From Pyxidicoccus caerfyrddinensis (GTDB lineage: Bacteria > Myxococcota > Myxococcia > Myxococcales > Myxococcaceae), in the NCBI RefSeq assembly GCF_010894405.1, contig NZ_JAAIYA010000022.1, forward strand, positions 62,001-126,000: DNA of 64,000 bases, in the 5' to 3' direction. The notes beneath the pieces were generated by a model that did no database searches, was not told the DNA's origin, and was given only the letters and a program-made list of their open reading frames with translations. Position numbers and translations under genes: made by a program. This document shows, one piece after another, positions 16,343-24,226 of the stretch (positions are counted from its first letter, which is position 1; every line of letters starts with the position of its first letter).

Positions 16343-16636
16343 ATGCCCATCATCCGAATCGAGTTCATCAACAACCGCATCGCGAGCCCGGAGCAGAAGC
16401 GGGAATTGCTCGCGAAGATGACGGAGACGTTCGTCGGCGTGCTCGGAGAGGCCACCCGACCCTTCGTCTATTGCCTCATCCAGGAGACGCCGCCGGGCGA
16501 TGGGGCGATCGCCGGTGCGCCCATGCCCGATCCCTCCTTCCTGACGGGCGAGACGTACGCCCGCATGAGCAAGACAGCGCTGGACATCATGAGGGCCGCA
16601 ATCACGCCGCCGGTGCCGGCCGACACCGGCGAATAG
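16343..16636 (+). CDS. 4-oxalocrotonate-tautomerase-like protein, second copy
   Basis: This 97-residue protein starts MPIIRIEFINNRIASPEQKR, again giving Pro1 after Met removal. It matches the copy at 7718 at 52 of 87 aligned residues, including TEFVGVLGE-like core positions and the IAGxPMPDxxFLTGExY extension. Residues differ around the extension (the first copy has ARHWG, this one PGDGA), which may alter specificity. It diverges from the giant kinase with about 150 bp between starts and is followed by a perfect hairpin, so it is probably monocistronic. The shared regulator site proposed at 16221-16239 lies in this gap. Confidence 0.9.
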   Translation: MPIIRIEFINNRIASPEQKRELLAKMTETFVGVLGEATRPFVYCLIQETPPGDGAIAGAPMPDPSFLTGETYARMSKTALDIMRAAITPPVPADTGE

Positions 16637-16664
16637 TCGGGCGCGTAGTCCTTCCGCGTCGAGA

Positions 16665-16698
16665 GGGGCCACGTCCCGGAAGGCCGGGACGTGGCCCC
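16665..16698. terminator. Perfect 15-bp hairpin terminator after tautomerase 2
   Basis: Bases 16665-16679 pair exactly with 16684-16698 around an AAGG loop, 28 bp after the tautomerase stop. There is only a short T-containing tail. It marks the right end of the metabolic block. Confidence 0.7.
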
Positions 16699-16753
16699 GC
16701 TGCTTTCATGCGGCTTGCTCCAGGGAGGGACCGGGCGCGCTCTGCACTCCCGC

Positions 16754-16852
16754 ACGGACGCACCGCTCGACCTGGACAACCCCGACCACCCGGCTGCGCT
16801 CCTGCGGGCCTATGCGCGCTTTCTGGAGATCGGCAGTCGCTCGTCGCCTTGA
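16754..16852 (+). pseudogene. Relic of the 3' end of an Imm52-like gene
   Basis: One frame here reads TDAPLDLDNPDHPAALLRAY then ARFLEIGSRSSP and a TGA at 16850. This parallels the last 32 residues of the Imm52-like protein at 19016-19774 (TDAPLDLDNPAHLDALLRAY, then ERFPAIGERSAP). DNA similarity fades just upstream of the ACG at 16754. It is therefore the leftover end of a second copy, probably produced by recombination between duplicated toxin-immunity cassettes. It encodes nothing functional on its own. Confidence 0.75.
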
Positions 16853-16959
16853 CGCCTCCAGTTCGCGACGCGGGCGAGAGTTCGCTCATCGTTCAAGCCA
16901 CGGAGGATCTCCGGACTTCTAGTCGACCGTCATTGCCTCAAGTGGCAGACTCATCCTCC

Positions 16960-17814
16960 ATGGGAACGTGGCTGAACGTGGCCTTCATTCAGTGTGAGGA
17001 TATAGCCCGGGTAGAGAGAGAACTCTCACGCTTGTTGGTGGAGGGGGGGCGGCGATTGACAACACCCAAGCCGCGCACCCCGGAGCTGTACGATCGCATG
17101 CAGTACGGGCTGGGTGACGAGGTGCAGCGCTGGGGATTGGCGGGTTTCCACGGCGCCCCTGGGTGGACCGTCCTGCGCACCGCACCCTTCGAGCTCCTGA
17201 TGCAGGGAACTCCGCCGCTGCTCGTACGCCTTTCCTCACGTCTGGGCGTGCCCGCCTTTCAGTACAACATCTATGACTCCACCCCAGAGTTCCTGATGGA
17301 GGTGGATGCCGGTGGACGCGTCGAACTCTCGGGGTTCGTCGGTCAGGAGATAACGCGCTATTGGAACAGCGAACCGCCGATTGAGCGTTTGGAGACACGA
17401 TTTCGTATCATCGATCCATCATCAGTGGCCGCATGGGCAGAGTCGGCCATGCCGGCGGCGCGTGTTACCGGATGGCTCTATAGCCCCCGCGCCAATCCCC
17501 CCCAGACGGACTTCGACAAGCTTCGTGAGGCACAGCGGGCGGATCTCTTGCGATGGCTCGGCCAGCCAGGCACCCGAATCGACCCCGAGAGCCATGAGTG
17601 GAGGGTTCATCCCGCGCACATCGTTCGCAGGCTCGCTCAAGCTGGCAGCGCGTTTCTTCCCGCTGAAGAGTGCGTGGAGCCGGCCATCAAGACTGTATTT
17701 GGCGGGCCGAACTCCAAGCACTGCGACAACCTCTTTCTCGTGGAGACGCTCCTCCCCCATGCACCCATGCCCGTCGATGGGTTCGTGCTGTATGCGGAAG
17801 CGAGCAGCAAGTAA
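16960..17814 (+). CDS. Hypothetical protein in accessory island
   Basis: This 284-residue protein starts MGTWLNVAFIQCEDIARVER. No known domain is recognised. Visible segments are DRMQYGLGDEVQRWGLAGFH, GWTVLRTAPFELLMQG, AFQYNIYDSTPEFLMEV and a C-terminal DNLFLVETLLPHAPMPVDGF. It has no signal peptide and no membrane segment. Base composition is visibly less GC-biased than the flanking core genes, consistent with transfer. The neighbours are an immunity-gene relic and a toxin-immunity pair, so it may be an orphan immunity or effector-associated protein, but that is only suggested by position. The ATG at 16960 was chosen because upstream frame sequence belongs to other features. Confidence 0.65.
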   Translation: MGTWLNVAFIQCEDIARVERELSRLLVEGGRRLTTPKPRTPELYDRMQYGLGDEVQRWGLAGFHGAPGWTVLRTAPFELLMQGTPPLLVRLSSRLGVPAFQYNIYDSTPEFLMEVDAGGRVELSGFVGQEITRYWNSEPPIERLETRFRIIDPSSVAAWAESAMPAARVTGWLYSPRANPPQTDFDKLREAQRADLLRWLGQPGTRIDPESHEWRVHPAHIVRRLAQAGSAFLPAEECVEPAIKTVFGGPNSKHCDNLFLVETLLPHAPMPVDGFVLYAEASSK

Positions 17815-18105
17815 GAGTGGTGCTTCATGCCCGCTGGCGCGCTGCCCTGATGCCGCTGCTCTGCGGCTTGCGCCGCCGCCCGTGCCGGAGCGCTCCGAGC
17901 CCATCGGGCTGGTTCCTGTGAAGCTGCGCAGGCTCCCTACCATGTCCCTCCGCGCCCGAGTTTCATCGCGTCGCTGGTGCGCTCCGGGCCATGCTGCCGT
18001 GCCTCGGTACGCTCCGGGTATCCCAGCTATTCGCAGCTCCTGGCATACTCCACATGCTGCCAGCCTTGACCCGCAGCTCGCTGGCTCGACGGAAAGGACG
18101 AAGCA
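17815..18105. other. Noncoding stretch in accessory island
   Basis: These 291 bases hold no convincing gene or strong hairpin. The only signal seen is AAAGGA shortly before the next start at 18106. Confidence 0.5.
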
Positions 18106-19014
18106 ATGCGACTCCGCGCCTGCGCCGCACTCCTGCTCTTCCTCTCGGCGTGCGCCACGTCGGCACCGAGCCCAAGAGAGCGCGCGTCCCGGAACCCGAG
18201 GATCGCCAACCTCCAGCGAGCGGCGACGCTGCCATGGACTGACGGGGGGCGGTGCGCTGTCCGTGAGGCGTCCCAGCCTTGGCCCGTGTTAGCGGAGCGG
18301 TGCTTTGCAGCCCTCGACCACGACCGGGTCCGGTTCAACGACCGGACGGGGCGATGTGCCGTTGCCTCGGCGGGCGCGGCTGCCCTGGGAATCGGCCTCT
18401 GTGTCTTGGCTGCTCCCGAGATCGTTGCAGGCGCGGTGATTGTCCTTGGCGTTGTGGTGGCGGGAGTCGTCATCAAGGAAGCGCTAGATGCGTATGCGCT
18501 GAGAGGGAGTAGTTCGGACGAGGTAGAACCCGCGCCCCGGACGAAGCCCGCCTCGCAGGAATCCTCAGAGAATCGAAGGCCCAGGCCGGAGCCAACAGGG
18601 CAGGATTGGTTCCCCCCGGTGCCGACCGAGCCCCTAGAGCGAGAGCGCCGCCCTGAGTGCAGGCCCGTCCCGGTGCGACACTTGGGCGGCAATGACCCCC
18701 ACAATGAATGTGCTGACAAGATTCCGAACAACAGCTTCCCTGGCTGGGATGTGCTCGTCAATGGGAAGAACTTCGACGGACTGGCACTCGCCACTCGCGC
18801 GCTGTGGGATGTCAAGACAGATGACTTTGAAAAACAGCCGCTTCGCTCTCAAAGGTTCTTTGTCAGGATGAAGCTGCCTGGGCTGAGGCTCGAAGCCAAG
18901 CTCGCCAGGGAATGCGGGTACGACTTCATCATTGGAGTGCGAAGCGCCGCGCATAAAGCTGTGCTGTTCGACGAAGACCCCACTCTCAAAGTCGTCGTCA
19001 TGGATTGGTGTTGA
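18106..19014 (+). CDS. DUF6310-type lipoprotein, putative nuclease toxin
   Basis: This 302-residue protein begins MRLRACAALLLFLSACATSA, a lipoprotein signal with lipobox LSAC. A hydrophobic, possibly membrane-spanning stretch follows (AAALGIGLCVLAAPEIVAGA, then AVIVLGVVVAGVVI), then a Pro/Glu-rich linker. The C-terminal domain (about 185-302) contains HLGGNDPHNECADKIPNNSF, WDVLVNGKNFDGL and ALWDVKTDDFEKQ. It matches the myxobacterial DUF6310 domain as I recall it, and the D...WDVKTD pattern resembles restriction-endonuclease-fold toxins of the Tox-REase type. Its stop is 1 bp before the Imm52-like gene, the usual toxin-immunity order. The DUF assignment is from memory; nuclease activity is inferred. 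Confidence 0.72.
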   Translation: MRLRACAALLLFLSACATSAPSPRERASRNPRIANLQRAATLPWTDGGRCAVREASQPWPVLAERCFAALDHDRVRFNDRTGRCAVASAGAAALGIGLCVLAAPEIVAGAVIVLGVVVAGVVIKEALDAYALRGSSSDEVEPAPRTKPASQESSENRRPRPEPTGQDWFPPVPTEPLERERRPECRPVPVRHLGGNDPHNECADKIPNNSFPGWDVLVNGKNFDGLALATRALWDVKTDDFEKQPLRSQRFFVRMKLPGLRLEAKLARECGYDFIIGVRSAAHKAVLFDEDPTLKVVVMDWC

Positions 19015-19015
19015 A

Positions 19016-19774
19016 ATGACGACCGCTCAAAGAACTCTCCTGGTTATCGTCCATGCGCCTGCGCTTAAGGACCATGACGACCGCCCGACCGCAGTTGTTC
19101 ATGCAATGGAACGTGCGCTTCCCGGCTTGTGCCTAGTGTGGACGATGTCGGAAAAGGGAGACCTTATCGCATTGCCTCGACGCGACGAGTGGTTCGCGGC
19201 CAGCACGACAAACGGAGGGTTTCCGTTCCTCTGCAACGATGATGATAACCACCTCGTGACGGTTGCCGGACTGGAAAACCCAAACGGTCTTGCCGCAGGA
19301 AGTCCGCCGCATCTTGAAGTCCATGCGGACCTGCCACTAGACGCAGCCGGCATCGCGGGGGCTGTCGATGTGCTTGCAGGTCTAGCGGAGGGCGCTCGCG
19401 CGGTATGGGGGCATGCGACGCCGAGCGGCTATGGTGGGATTGTGGCGCAACAATTCCGCCACCCCAGCGATGAGCCGCACGTTCCTCCTCACGGGCTGCC
19501 GTCGCTCAAGCTCCCATGGGACAAGTCCACGCCTGAGATTCCGCACTTTCTCGGGTGGCTGAATTATTGGTCTGGCGCTGCCGCACGCGCCATCGGGTTC
19601 CCGGACCTGGCTCGGGATGCGGACCTGCTTTCACGGGCGCGGCGCACGGCATCGGGCGGCTGGGTCGTGCAACTCACGGACGCGCCGCTTGACCTGGACA
19701 ACCCCGCCCATCTGGACGCGCTCCTGAGGGCCTACGAGCGCTTCCCGGCGATAGGAGAGCGCTCAGCGCCTTGA
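19016..19774 (+). CDS. Imm52-family immunity protein
   Basis: This 252-residue protein starts MTTAQRTLLVIVHAPALKDH. The features fit myxobacterial Imm52 proteins: FPFLCNDDDNHLVTVAGLEN, IPHFLGWLNYWSGAAARAIG, GFPDLARDADLLSRARRTAS and the terminal WVVQLTDAPLDLDNPAHLDA block. These cytoplasmic proteins neutralise a toxin encoded next to them, here the DUF6310 lipoprotein one base upstream. The ATG at 19016 is chosen because it follows the toxin stop directly; a longer version would run through the toxin gene. The 3' end touches a transposase remnant. A broken copy of its 3' end lies at 16754-16852, so the locus has been duplicated and partly lost. Confidence 0.78.
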   Translation: MTTAQRTLLVIVHAPALKDHDDRPTAVVHAMERALPGLCLVWTMSEKGDLIALPRRDEWFAASTTNGGFPFLCNDDDNHLVTVAGLENPNGLAAGSPPHLEVHADLPLDAAGIAGAVDVLAGLAEGARAVWGHATPSGYGGIVAQQFRHPSDEPHVPPHGLPSLKLPWDKSTPEIPHFLGWLNYWSGAAARAIGFPDLARDADLLSRARRTASGGWVVQLTDAPLDLDNPAHLDALLRAYERFPAIGERSAP

Positions 19775-20190
19775 CCACTCAGTGCCGGGTAGACGTGAAG
19801 GCGGGCACCATTACCTGCCCGGCCGGCCAGGTGGAGTCCTTCGAGCCCGGACAGGTGGTGCAGTTCGACCCGGAGGTGTGCGGCGCGTGCGCGCTGCGCG
19901 CCCAATGCACGCACGCGGCCTCCGGACGAGGTAGGAGCGTCCGCCTGGGCGAGGACGAGGGCCTGTAGAAACGACTGCGACGGCTACAATGCACCCGCGC
20001 GGGACGGGCGAAGCTGCGCGAGCGGGTGCCCGTCGAGCACCAACTCGCCCACCTCAGCCAGCGACAGGGCTCGCGGGCCCGCTACCGCGGAACCCGGAAG
20101 AACACCTTCGACCTTCGCAGGCTCTGCGCGCTCCAGAACTTGGAGGGCATCCACCGCCGCATCGACGAGCAGCGGCGGCTTGCGGCCTGA
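19771..20190 (+). pseudogene. Transposase C-terminal remnant (IS1182-like DDE family)
   Basis: The frame from 19771 reads through a Cys-rich segment, GTITCPAGQ followed by CGACALRAQCTHA, typical of the zinc-binding part of IS1182-type DDE transposases. A TAG stop falls at 19966-19968. The same frame then continues without a shift through GRAKLRERVPVEHQLAHLSQ and TRKNTFDLRRLCALQNLEGI to TGA at 20188-20190, which is the usual C-terminal motif. The N-terminal half and catalytic Asp residues are missing, and the remnant begins inside the Imm52 stop region. It is dead, but explains how the flanking genes may have been rearranged. Confidence 0.82.
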
Positions 20191-20282
20191 GGTGCCATTA
20201 ACCTGTTCGGCGTTCTAGAGATCGTCGCGGACCGAATGCGGCGCTACGACATCGCGATGAACTTCACTCGTGGGAGAGGGCG

Positions 20283-20670
20283 ATGACCGACGGACGCTCC
20301 TGGTAGGGCAACTGGAAGGTTCGGCTCTATGAGCGCGTCCGCGAACGGGGGGGATGGCTCACTCACGGCCTTTGCCGAAGCGCGTCCCACGGCATCTCTT
20401 GTTCAACTCGCGCGGTTGGAGCGAGGACAGCTGGTGCGCGAGTTGTCAGAGTGCCTTCCTGATGGATGGCCGGCCGTGTTGGACGATGCCAACCGATTTG
20501 CCGTTGCCAAGGCCCTGAGCGCGTGGATTTCGTTCACTCCTGACTGTCATGAGGGGAGGGCAAGGCAAATCATGGGATCGCTCCTCGCGAATCCGCCATC
20601 CGCAGGCTGGCGCCCGCTCGGCCCTGATGACGAGTTGCTCCTCACTCTCCTGCCGGACCACGCAGCCTGA
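20283..20670 (+). pseudogene. Degraded hypothetical gene with nonsense and frameshift
   Basis: An ATG at 20283 opens a frame reading MTDGRSW, then TAG at 20304, then GNWKVRLYERVRERG. At a run of seven G bases near 20347 the reading has to shift frame to continue as SLTAFAEARPTASLVQLA and then RGQLVRELSECLPDGWPAVL to PDDELLLTLLPDHAA ending at 20670. The final frame alone could be called a 113-residue ORF from 20329. The pieces read as one decayed gene of a myxobacterial family I cannot name with certainty, possibly with an internal deletion after VQLA. Bases 20191-20282 between this and the transposase relic hold nothing recognised. Confidence 0.6.
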
Positions 20671-20724
20671 GCAGCAACAAGGGAAGGGGGAGCGCTGCAC
20701 TCCAAGGAGCGGCCAAAAACGAAC

Positions 20725-20754
20725 GGGGTTGGACGGTTTCAACCGTCCAACCCC
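20725..20754 (-). terminator. Terminator of the tRNA transcript
   Basis: GGGGTTGGACGGTT (20725-20738) pairs exactly with 20741-20754. On the minus strand it is followed by a T-rich run (CGTTCGTTTTT), so it suits transcripts of the two minus-strand tRNA genes. It lies 12 bp beyond the tRNA-Glu 3' end. Confidence 0.8.
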
Positions 20755-20765
20755 GCGTTCTTACT

Positions 20766-20838
20766 TGTCCCCGACGGGATTCGAACCCGTGTTACCGGCT
20801 TGAAAGGCCAGCGTCCTGGGCCTCTAGACGACGGGGAC
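20766..20838 (-). tRNA. tRNA-Glu (UUC)
   Basis: The minus strand folds into a 73-nt tRNA with acceptor pair GTCCCCG/CGGGGAC and T-arm GGTTCGAATCC. The anticodon stem CTGGC/GCCGG encloses loop CTTTCAA, anticodon TTC. CCA is not encoded. It lies 23 bp downstream of tRNA-Lys, and the accessory island abuts its 3' end. Confidence 0.95.
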
Positions 20839-20861
20839 GGCTCGACTTCTCTACTACGCCA

Positions 20862-20934
<73 letters not shown>

Positions 20935-21127
20935 GCACTATTCTTTTTTCGTTACCACGCCCAACCGCCCCGTCAGCCCCCGGGGCAGGCGCTTCCTACC
21001 AGCACTCCCCAGCGCTTTCCACTGGCGAGCACACGCCCTGCTTCCTGACATCCGGCCCCCGACTTCCGGTGAACGTCCGGCCCGCCGTCCGCACTCCGCC
21101 GTCACCGTCCGGCGGTATACAGGGAGC

Positions 21128-21658
21128 ATGTCCCAGGACGCACACCCCGACATGGATGACCTCGAGGACGACGAGGAGAAAGCCCCGTTCCGCCGCTACC
21201 TCACCCGCTCGGGCGCCGAGCGCATGCACCGCGAGCTGGTCCACCTCCTCAACGAGGAGCGCCCCAAGGTCACCGCCGAGGTCTCCGCCGCCGCCGCCCA
21301 GGGCGACCGCTCCGAAAACGCCGAGTACATCTACGGAAAGAAGCGCCTGCGGGAAATCGACCGGCGTCTCCGCTTCCTGACGAAACGCCTGGACACCGCC
21401 ACCATCGTCACGCCCGCTGAACAGACCGAGCGTGAACGAATCTACTTCGGGGCCACTGTCACCCTGGAGGACGAGGACGGAGCGAGGACCACGTACCAGA
21501 TAGTCGGCTCCGATGAGATCGACGCCGCCGGAGGCCGCATCAGCGTGGAGTCCCCCATCGGCCGTGCGCTGCTGCGCAAGGTCGTGGGTGACTCCGTCGA
21601 GGTGCGCCGTCCCCGGGGGGAAATCGAGCTCACCGTGGTCGACATCCGCTACGAATAG
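21128..21658 (+). CDS. greB: Transcription elongation factor GreB
   Basis: This 176-residue Gre factor rescues backtracked RNA polymerase by stimulating transcript cleavage. The N-terminal coiled coil (about 25-95) includes YLTRSGAERMHRELVHLLNE, the loop QGDRSENAEYIYGKKRLREI with the acidic tip residues (the D..E pair that guides Mg2+), and LRFLTKRLDTA. The C-terminal FKBP-like domain has VTLEDEDGARTTYQIVGSDE and SPIGRALLRKVVGDSVEV. SENAEYIYGKKRLREIDRRL distinguishes GreB from GreA. An extra acidic N-terminus of about 20 residues is present. TATACA at 21116-21121 lies only 6 bp before the ATG, so transcription may be nearly leaderless. It is 9 bp upstream of the next gene. Confidence 0.95.
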   Translation: MSQDAHPDMDDLEDDEEKAPFRRYLTRSGAERMHRELVHLLNEERPKVTAEVSAAAAQGDRSENAEYIYGKKRLREIDRRLRFLTKRLDTATIVTPAEQTERERIYFGATVTLEDEDGARTTYQIVGSDEIDAAGGRISVESPIGRALLRKVVGDSVEVRRPRGEIELTVVDIRYE

Positions 21659-21667
21659 GAGGCCGTC

Positions 21668-22618
21668 ATGCCTCGGACGCAGCCCATCAACACCCGCTAC
21701 CGCCGCATCTACGAACACCTGAGCGGGGCGGACCTGGCTGTCTCCGAGGACGATGAGCTCTCCCTGGAGGACCTCGGCCTGGGCGGGGACTCCAAGCAGT
21801 CCCGCGTGGACCTCGTCTTCGGCACCTACAGCCCCGAGGGCCTGGAGCGCGCCCTGCGCGCCTACGGCCTGCTCCAGCGCGTGGAGGAGCGCGTGGGCCC
21901 GCTGGAGCTGCGTGTCCAGTGCGATGACCCGTACCGCCCCCGCCTCGTCCTCTGGAGCCGCCGCTTCTACGCCCCCGTGGCCGACGTCAGCCTGCGCAAG
22001 AGCATTGGCGCCGAGGTGGGCCTGGACGACGCGCTCGCCACCGCGCCGCTGCTCTACGTGGACTCGCTGCTCCTCCAGAACCCGGGCCGCGCCTTCGACT
22101 GGAACCGGCCCCCGCTGCCCGGGCAGAGCCACCCCGGCCTGGCCCTCTCCGGGCAGATTCTCGACCTGCTCCTGCTCATGGCCCGCCGCATCGGCGCCGA
22201 GGCCCTGGCCCTCATCCCCGCCACCTTCGCCGCCGCCTGCGTCTACGAGCGCCGCTTCTTCTTCGTGGACGGCGCCGCCCAGGGGCGCTTCCTCGCCCTC
22301 AAGGGGGCCGGGCAGCAGCGCCCTCGCTGGCTGCTCGCCTGGGCTGTGGAGCTTGGCTGCATGCGCGACGCCCGGGCCCAGCCCGTCCCCTTCATGCCCA
22401 CCCCCATGCTGTCCCCGCTCAGCCGCCGGCTGATCCACCACTTCGACGCACGGGAATGGGACGACGCGCTGCAGATCAACGCCCGGCAGCCGCTCGTCCT
22501 GGACGAGGAGGCGCTCCAGCAGCGCTTCCCGTGGGAGCGCATGCCTCCGGGCCCGCCGCCCGAGCGGGTGGCGGAGCTGCTCGGGTACGATCCGCTCGCG
22601 CCCGTCGCCGCGCACTGA
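21668..22618 (+). CDS. Conserved hypothetical protein downstream of greB
   Basis: This 316-residue protein starts MPRTQPINTRYRRIYEHLSG. No domain is recognised. It has an acidic segment near residues 22-45 (LAVSEDDELSLEDLGLGGDS), a middle section RPRLVLWSRRFYAPVADVSL and a helical, Ala/Leu-rich second half (GLALSGQILDLLLLMARRIG). There is no signal peptide or clear membrane segment. It follows greB by 9 bp on the same strand with an AGGAGG-like site, so the two are probably co-transcribed. A perfect hairpin just after its stop ends the unit. Function unknown. Confidence 0.8.
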   Translation: MPRTQPINTRYRRIYEHLSGADLAVSEDDELSLEDLGLGGDSKQSRVDLVFGTYSPEGLERALRAYGLLQRVEERVGPLELRVQCDDPYRPRLVLWSRRFYAPVADVSLRKSIGAEVGLDDALATAPLLYVDSLLLQNPGRAFDWNRPPLPGQSHPGLALSGQILDLLLLMARRIGAEALALIPATFAAACVYERRFFFVDGAAQGRFLALKGAGQQRPRWLLAWAVELGCMRDARAQPVPFMPTPMLSPLSRRLIHHFDAREWDDALQINARQPLVLDEEALQQRFPWERMPPGPPPERVAELLGYDPLAPVAAH

Positions 22619-22620
22619 CT

Positions 22621-22648
22621 CGCCACAGGGCGCTACAGCCCTGTGGCG
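22621..22648. terminator. Hairpin terminator after greB operon
   Basis: CGCCACAGGGC (22621-22631) pairs exactly with 22638-22648 around GCTACA, 2 bp after the stop of the hypothetical gene. There is no T-tract. Confidence 0.7.
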
Positions 22649-22797
22649 GGACGGGAGTGGGGGCGTGGGCCCCGGACGTTCAATGGCCAGGGCCCGAAGC
22701 CGCCGTCAGGAGTCGAGGCTCGCGGGCGTCGGGCGTGGGGTTTCGGACAGCCGGCCTTCCAGTCGATATGCTGGCTGATTCCCCCGGGGGCGGTGTC

Positions 22798-22803
22798 TAT
22801 ATT
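22798..22803 (+). promoter_or_regulatory. Candidate -10 element for the PhoH-like gene
   Basis: TATATT lies 71 bp before the ATG at 22874 in an otherwise GC-rich stretch. A weak -35 (CTGATT at 22775) sits 17 bp upstream. It is plausible but not proven. Confidence 0.35.
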
Positions 22804-22873
22804 GAGTGAAAAGAAGGCCCCGTCGCACGGTCCCGAGCGGTCGCACCCGAACCTTCAGGTCGCGCAACCCACG

Positions 22874-24193
22874 ATGCGAAAGAACTTCATCCTCGACACC
22901 AACGTCCTCCTCCACGATCCGCGCAGCATCTACGGCTTCAAGGAAAACAACGTCATCATCCCCATCTACGTCATCGAGGAGATCGATCAGTTCAAGCGCG
23001 ATCTCTCCGAGCTGGGGCGCAACGCGCGACTGGTGGCCCGCTACCTGGACTCGTTCCGCGCGGAGGGCTCGCTGAAGGAGGGCGTGCCCCTGCCTCACGG
23101 GGGCATGCTCCGAGTCAACTTCACCGACCGCGAGCTGCCGCTGTCCATGGCGGACAGCAACCTGATGGACAACCGCATCCTCGCGGTGGCCATCGACCTG
23201 ATGGAGAAGGAGCCTGAGACCCAGGCCGTCTTCATCACCAAGGACACCAACCTCCGCATCCGCGCGGACGCGCTCGGCCTCATCGCCGAGGACTACGACG
23301 CCGAGCGGGTGGAAATCACCGAGCTGTACACCGGCTTCACCGAGCGGCTCGTCCCGCGCGACCTGGTGGACCAGATGTACAAGCAGGGCGCGGAGGTGGA
23401 GCTGCCCGACGCGGACACGCTGTCCCCCAACCAGGTGGTGCTGCTCAAGGACGAGACGAACCCGTCCCACACCGCCATGGGCCGCGTCCACGGCACCAAG
23501 GGCAAGTTGGTGCCGCTGCTGCGCTCCATCAAGGACGGCACGTGGGGCGTGCGCCCGCGCAACATGGAGCAGACCTTCTGCCTGGACCTGCTCCTCAACG
23601 ACGACATCAAGCTGGTGACGATTGTCGGCAAGGCGGGCACGGGCAAGACGCTGCTCGCCATCGCCGCGGGCCTGCAGAAGGTGACGGAGGAGGGGCTGTA
23701 CCAGAAGCTGCTGGTGAGCCGGCCCATCTTCCCGCTGGGGCGCGACATCGGCTACCTGCCCGGCAGCGTCGAGGAGAAGCTCAACCCCTGGATGCAGCCC
23801 ATCTTCGACAACGTGGAGTTCCTGATGAACCTCAGCCGCTCCGACAAGAAGGCCGGGCGCGGCTACCACGAGCTGCTGGACCTGGGGCTGATGGAGATTG
23901 AGCCGCTGACGTACATCCGCGGACGCAGCCTGCCCAACCAGTTCATCATCGTGGACGAGGCGCAGAACCTCACGCCGCACGAGGTGAAGACCATCATCAC
24001 CCGCGTGGGCGACAACACGAAGATCATCCTCACGGGAGACCCGTTCCAGATCGACAACCCGTACGTGGACTCGACCAACAACGGCCTGGTGCACGTGGTC
24101 AACCGCTTCAAGAGCGAGAAGATCGCGGCGCACATCACCATGGCCAAGGGTGAGCGCAGCGCCCTGGCCGAGCTTGCCGCCAACCTGCTCTAA
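22874..24193 (+). CDS. PIN domain - PhoH family ATPase (YlaK/PhoH2 type)
   Basis: This 439-residue cytosolic protein joins an N-terminal PIN nuclease domain (about 3-130) to a C-terminal PhoH ATPase domain (about 225-430). The PIN part shows FILDTNVLLHDP with the first acidic residue and DNRILAVAIDL with later acidic positions. The ATPase has Walker A GKAGTGKT and Walker B FIIVDEAQN. Members of this PhoH2-like class are proposed RNA helicase-nucleases; whether this one acts on RNA is inferred. The ATG at 22874 starts exactly at the PIN core, though in-frame codons upstream could extend it. DUF493 follows 33 bp downstream. Confidence 0.93.
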   Translation: MRKNFILDTNVLLHDPRSIYGFKENNVIIPIYVIEEIDQFKRDLSELGRNARLVARYLDSFRAEGSLKEGVPLPHGGMLRVNFTDRELPLSMADSNLMDNRILAVAIDLMEKEPETQAVFITKDTNLRIRADALGLIAEDYDAERVEITELYTGFTERLVPRDLVDQMYKQGAEVELPDADTLSPNQVVLLKDETNPSHTAMGRVHGTKGKLVPLLRSIKDGTWGVRPRNMEQTFCLDLLLNDDIKLVTIVGKAGTGKTLLAIAAGLQKVTEEGLYQKLLVSRPIFPLGRDIGYLPGSVEEKLNPWMQPIFDNVEFLMNLSRSDKKAGRGYHELLDLGLMEIEPLTYIRGRSLPNQFIIVDEAQNLTPHEVKTIITRVGDNTKIILTGDPFQIDNPYVDSTNNGLVHVVNRFKSEKIAAHITMAKGERSALAELAANLL

Positions 24194-24226
24194 GCGCCTG
24201 CGCCCACGAAACCGACGAGACGTGCC

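Noticed and set aside
20329..20670. Intact 113-residue gene starting at 20329
   Set aside because: The sequence just upstream in another frame reads as its missing N-terminal part with a stop and a G-run shift, so a decayed gene is more likely.
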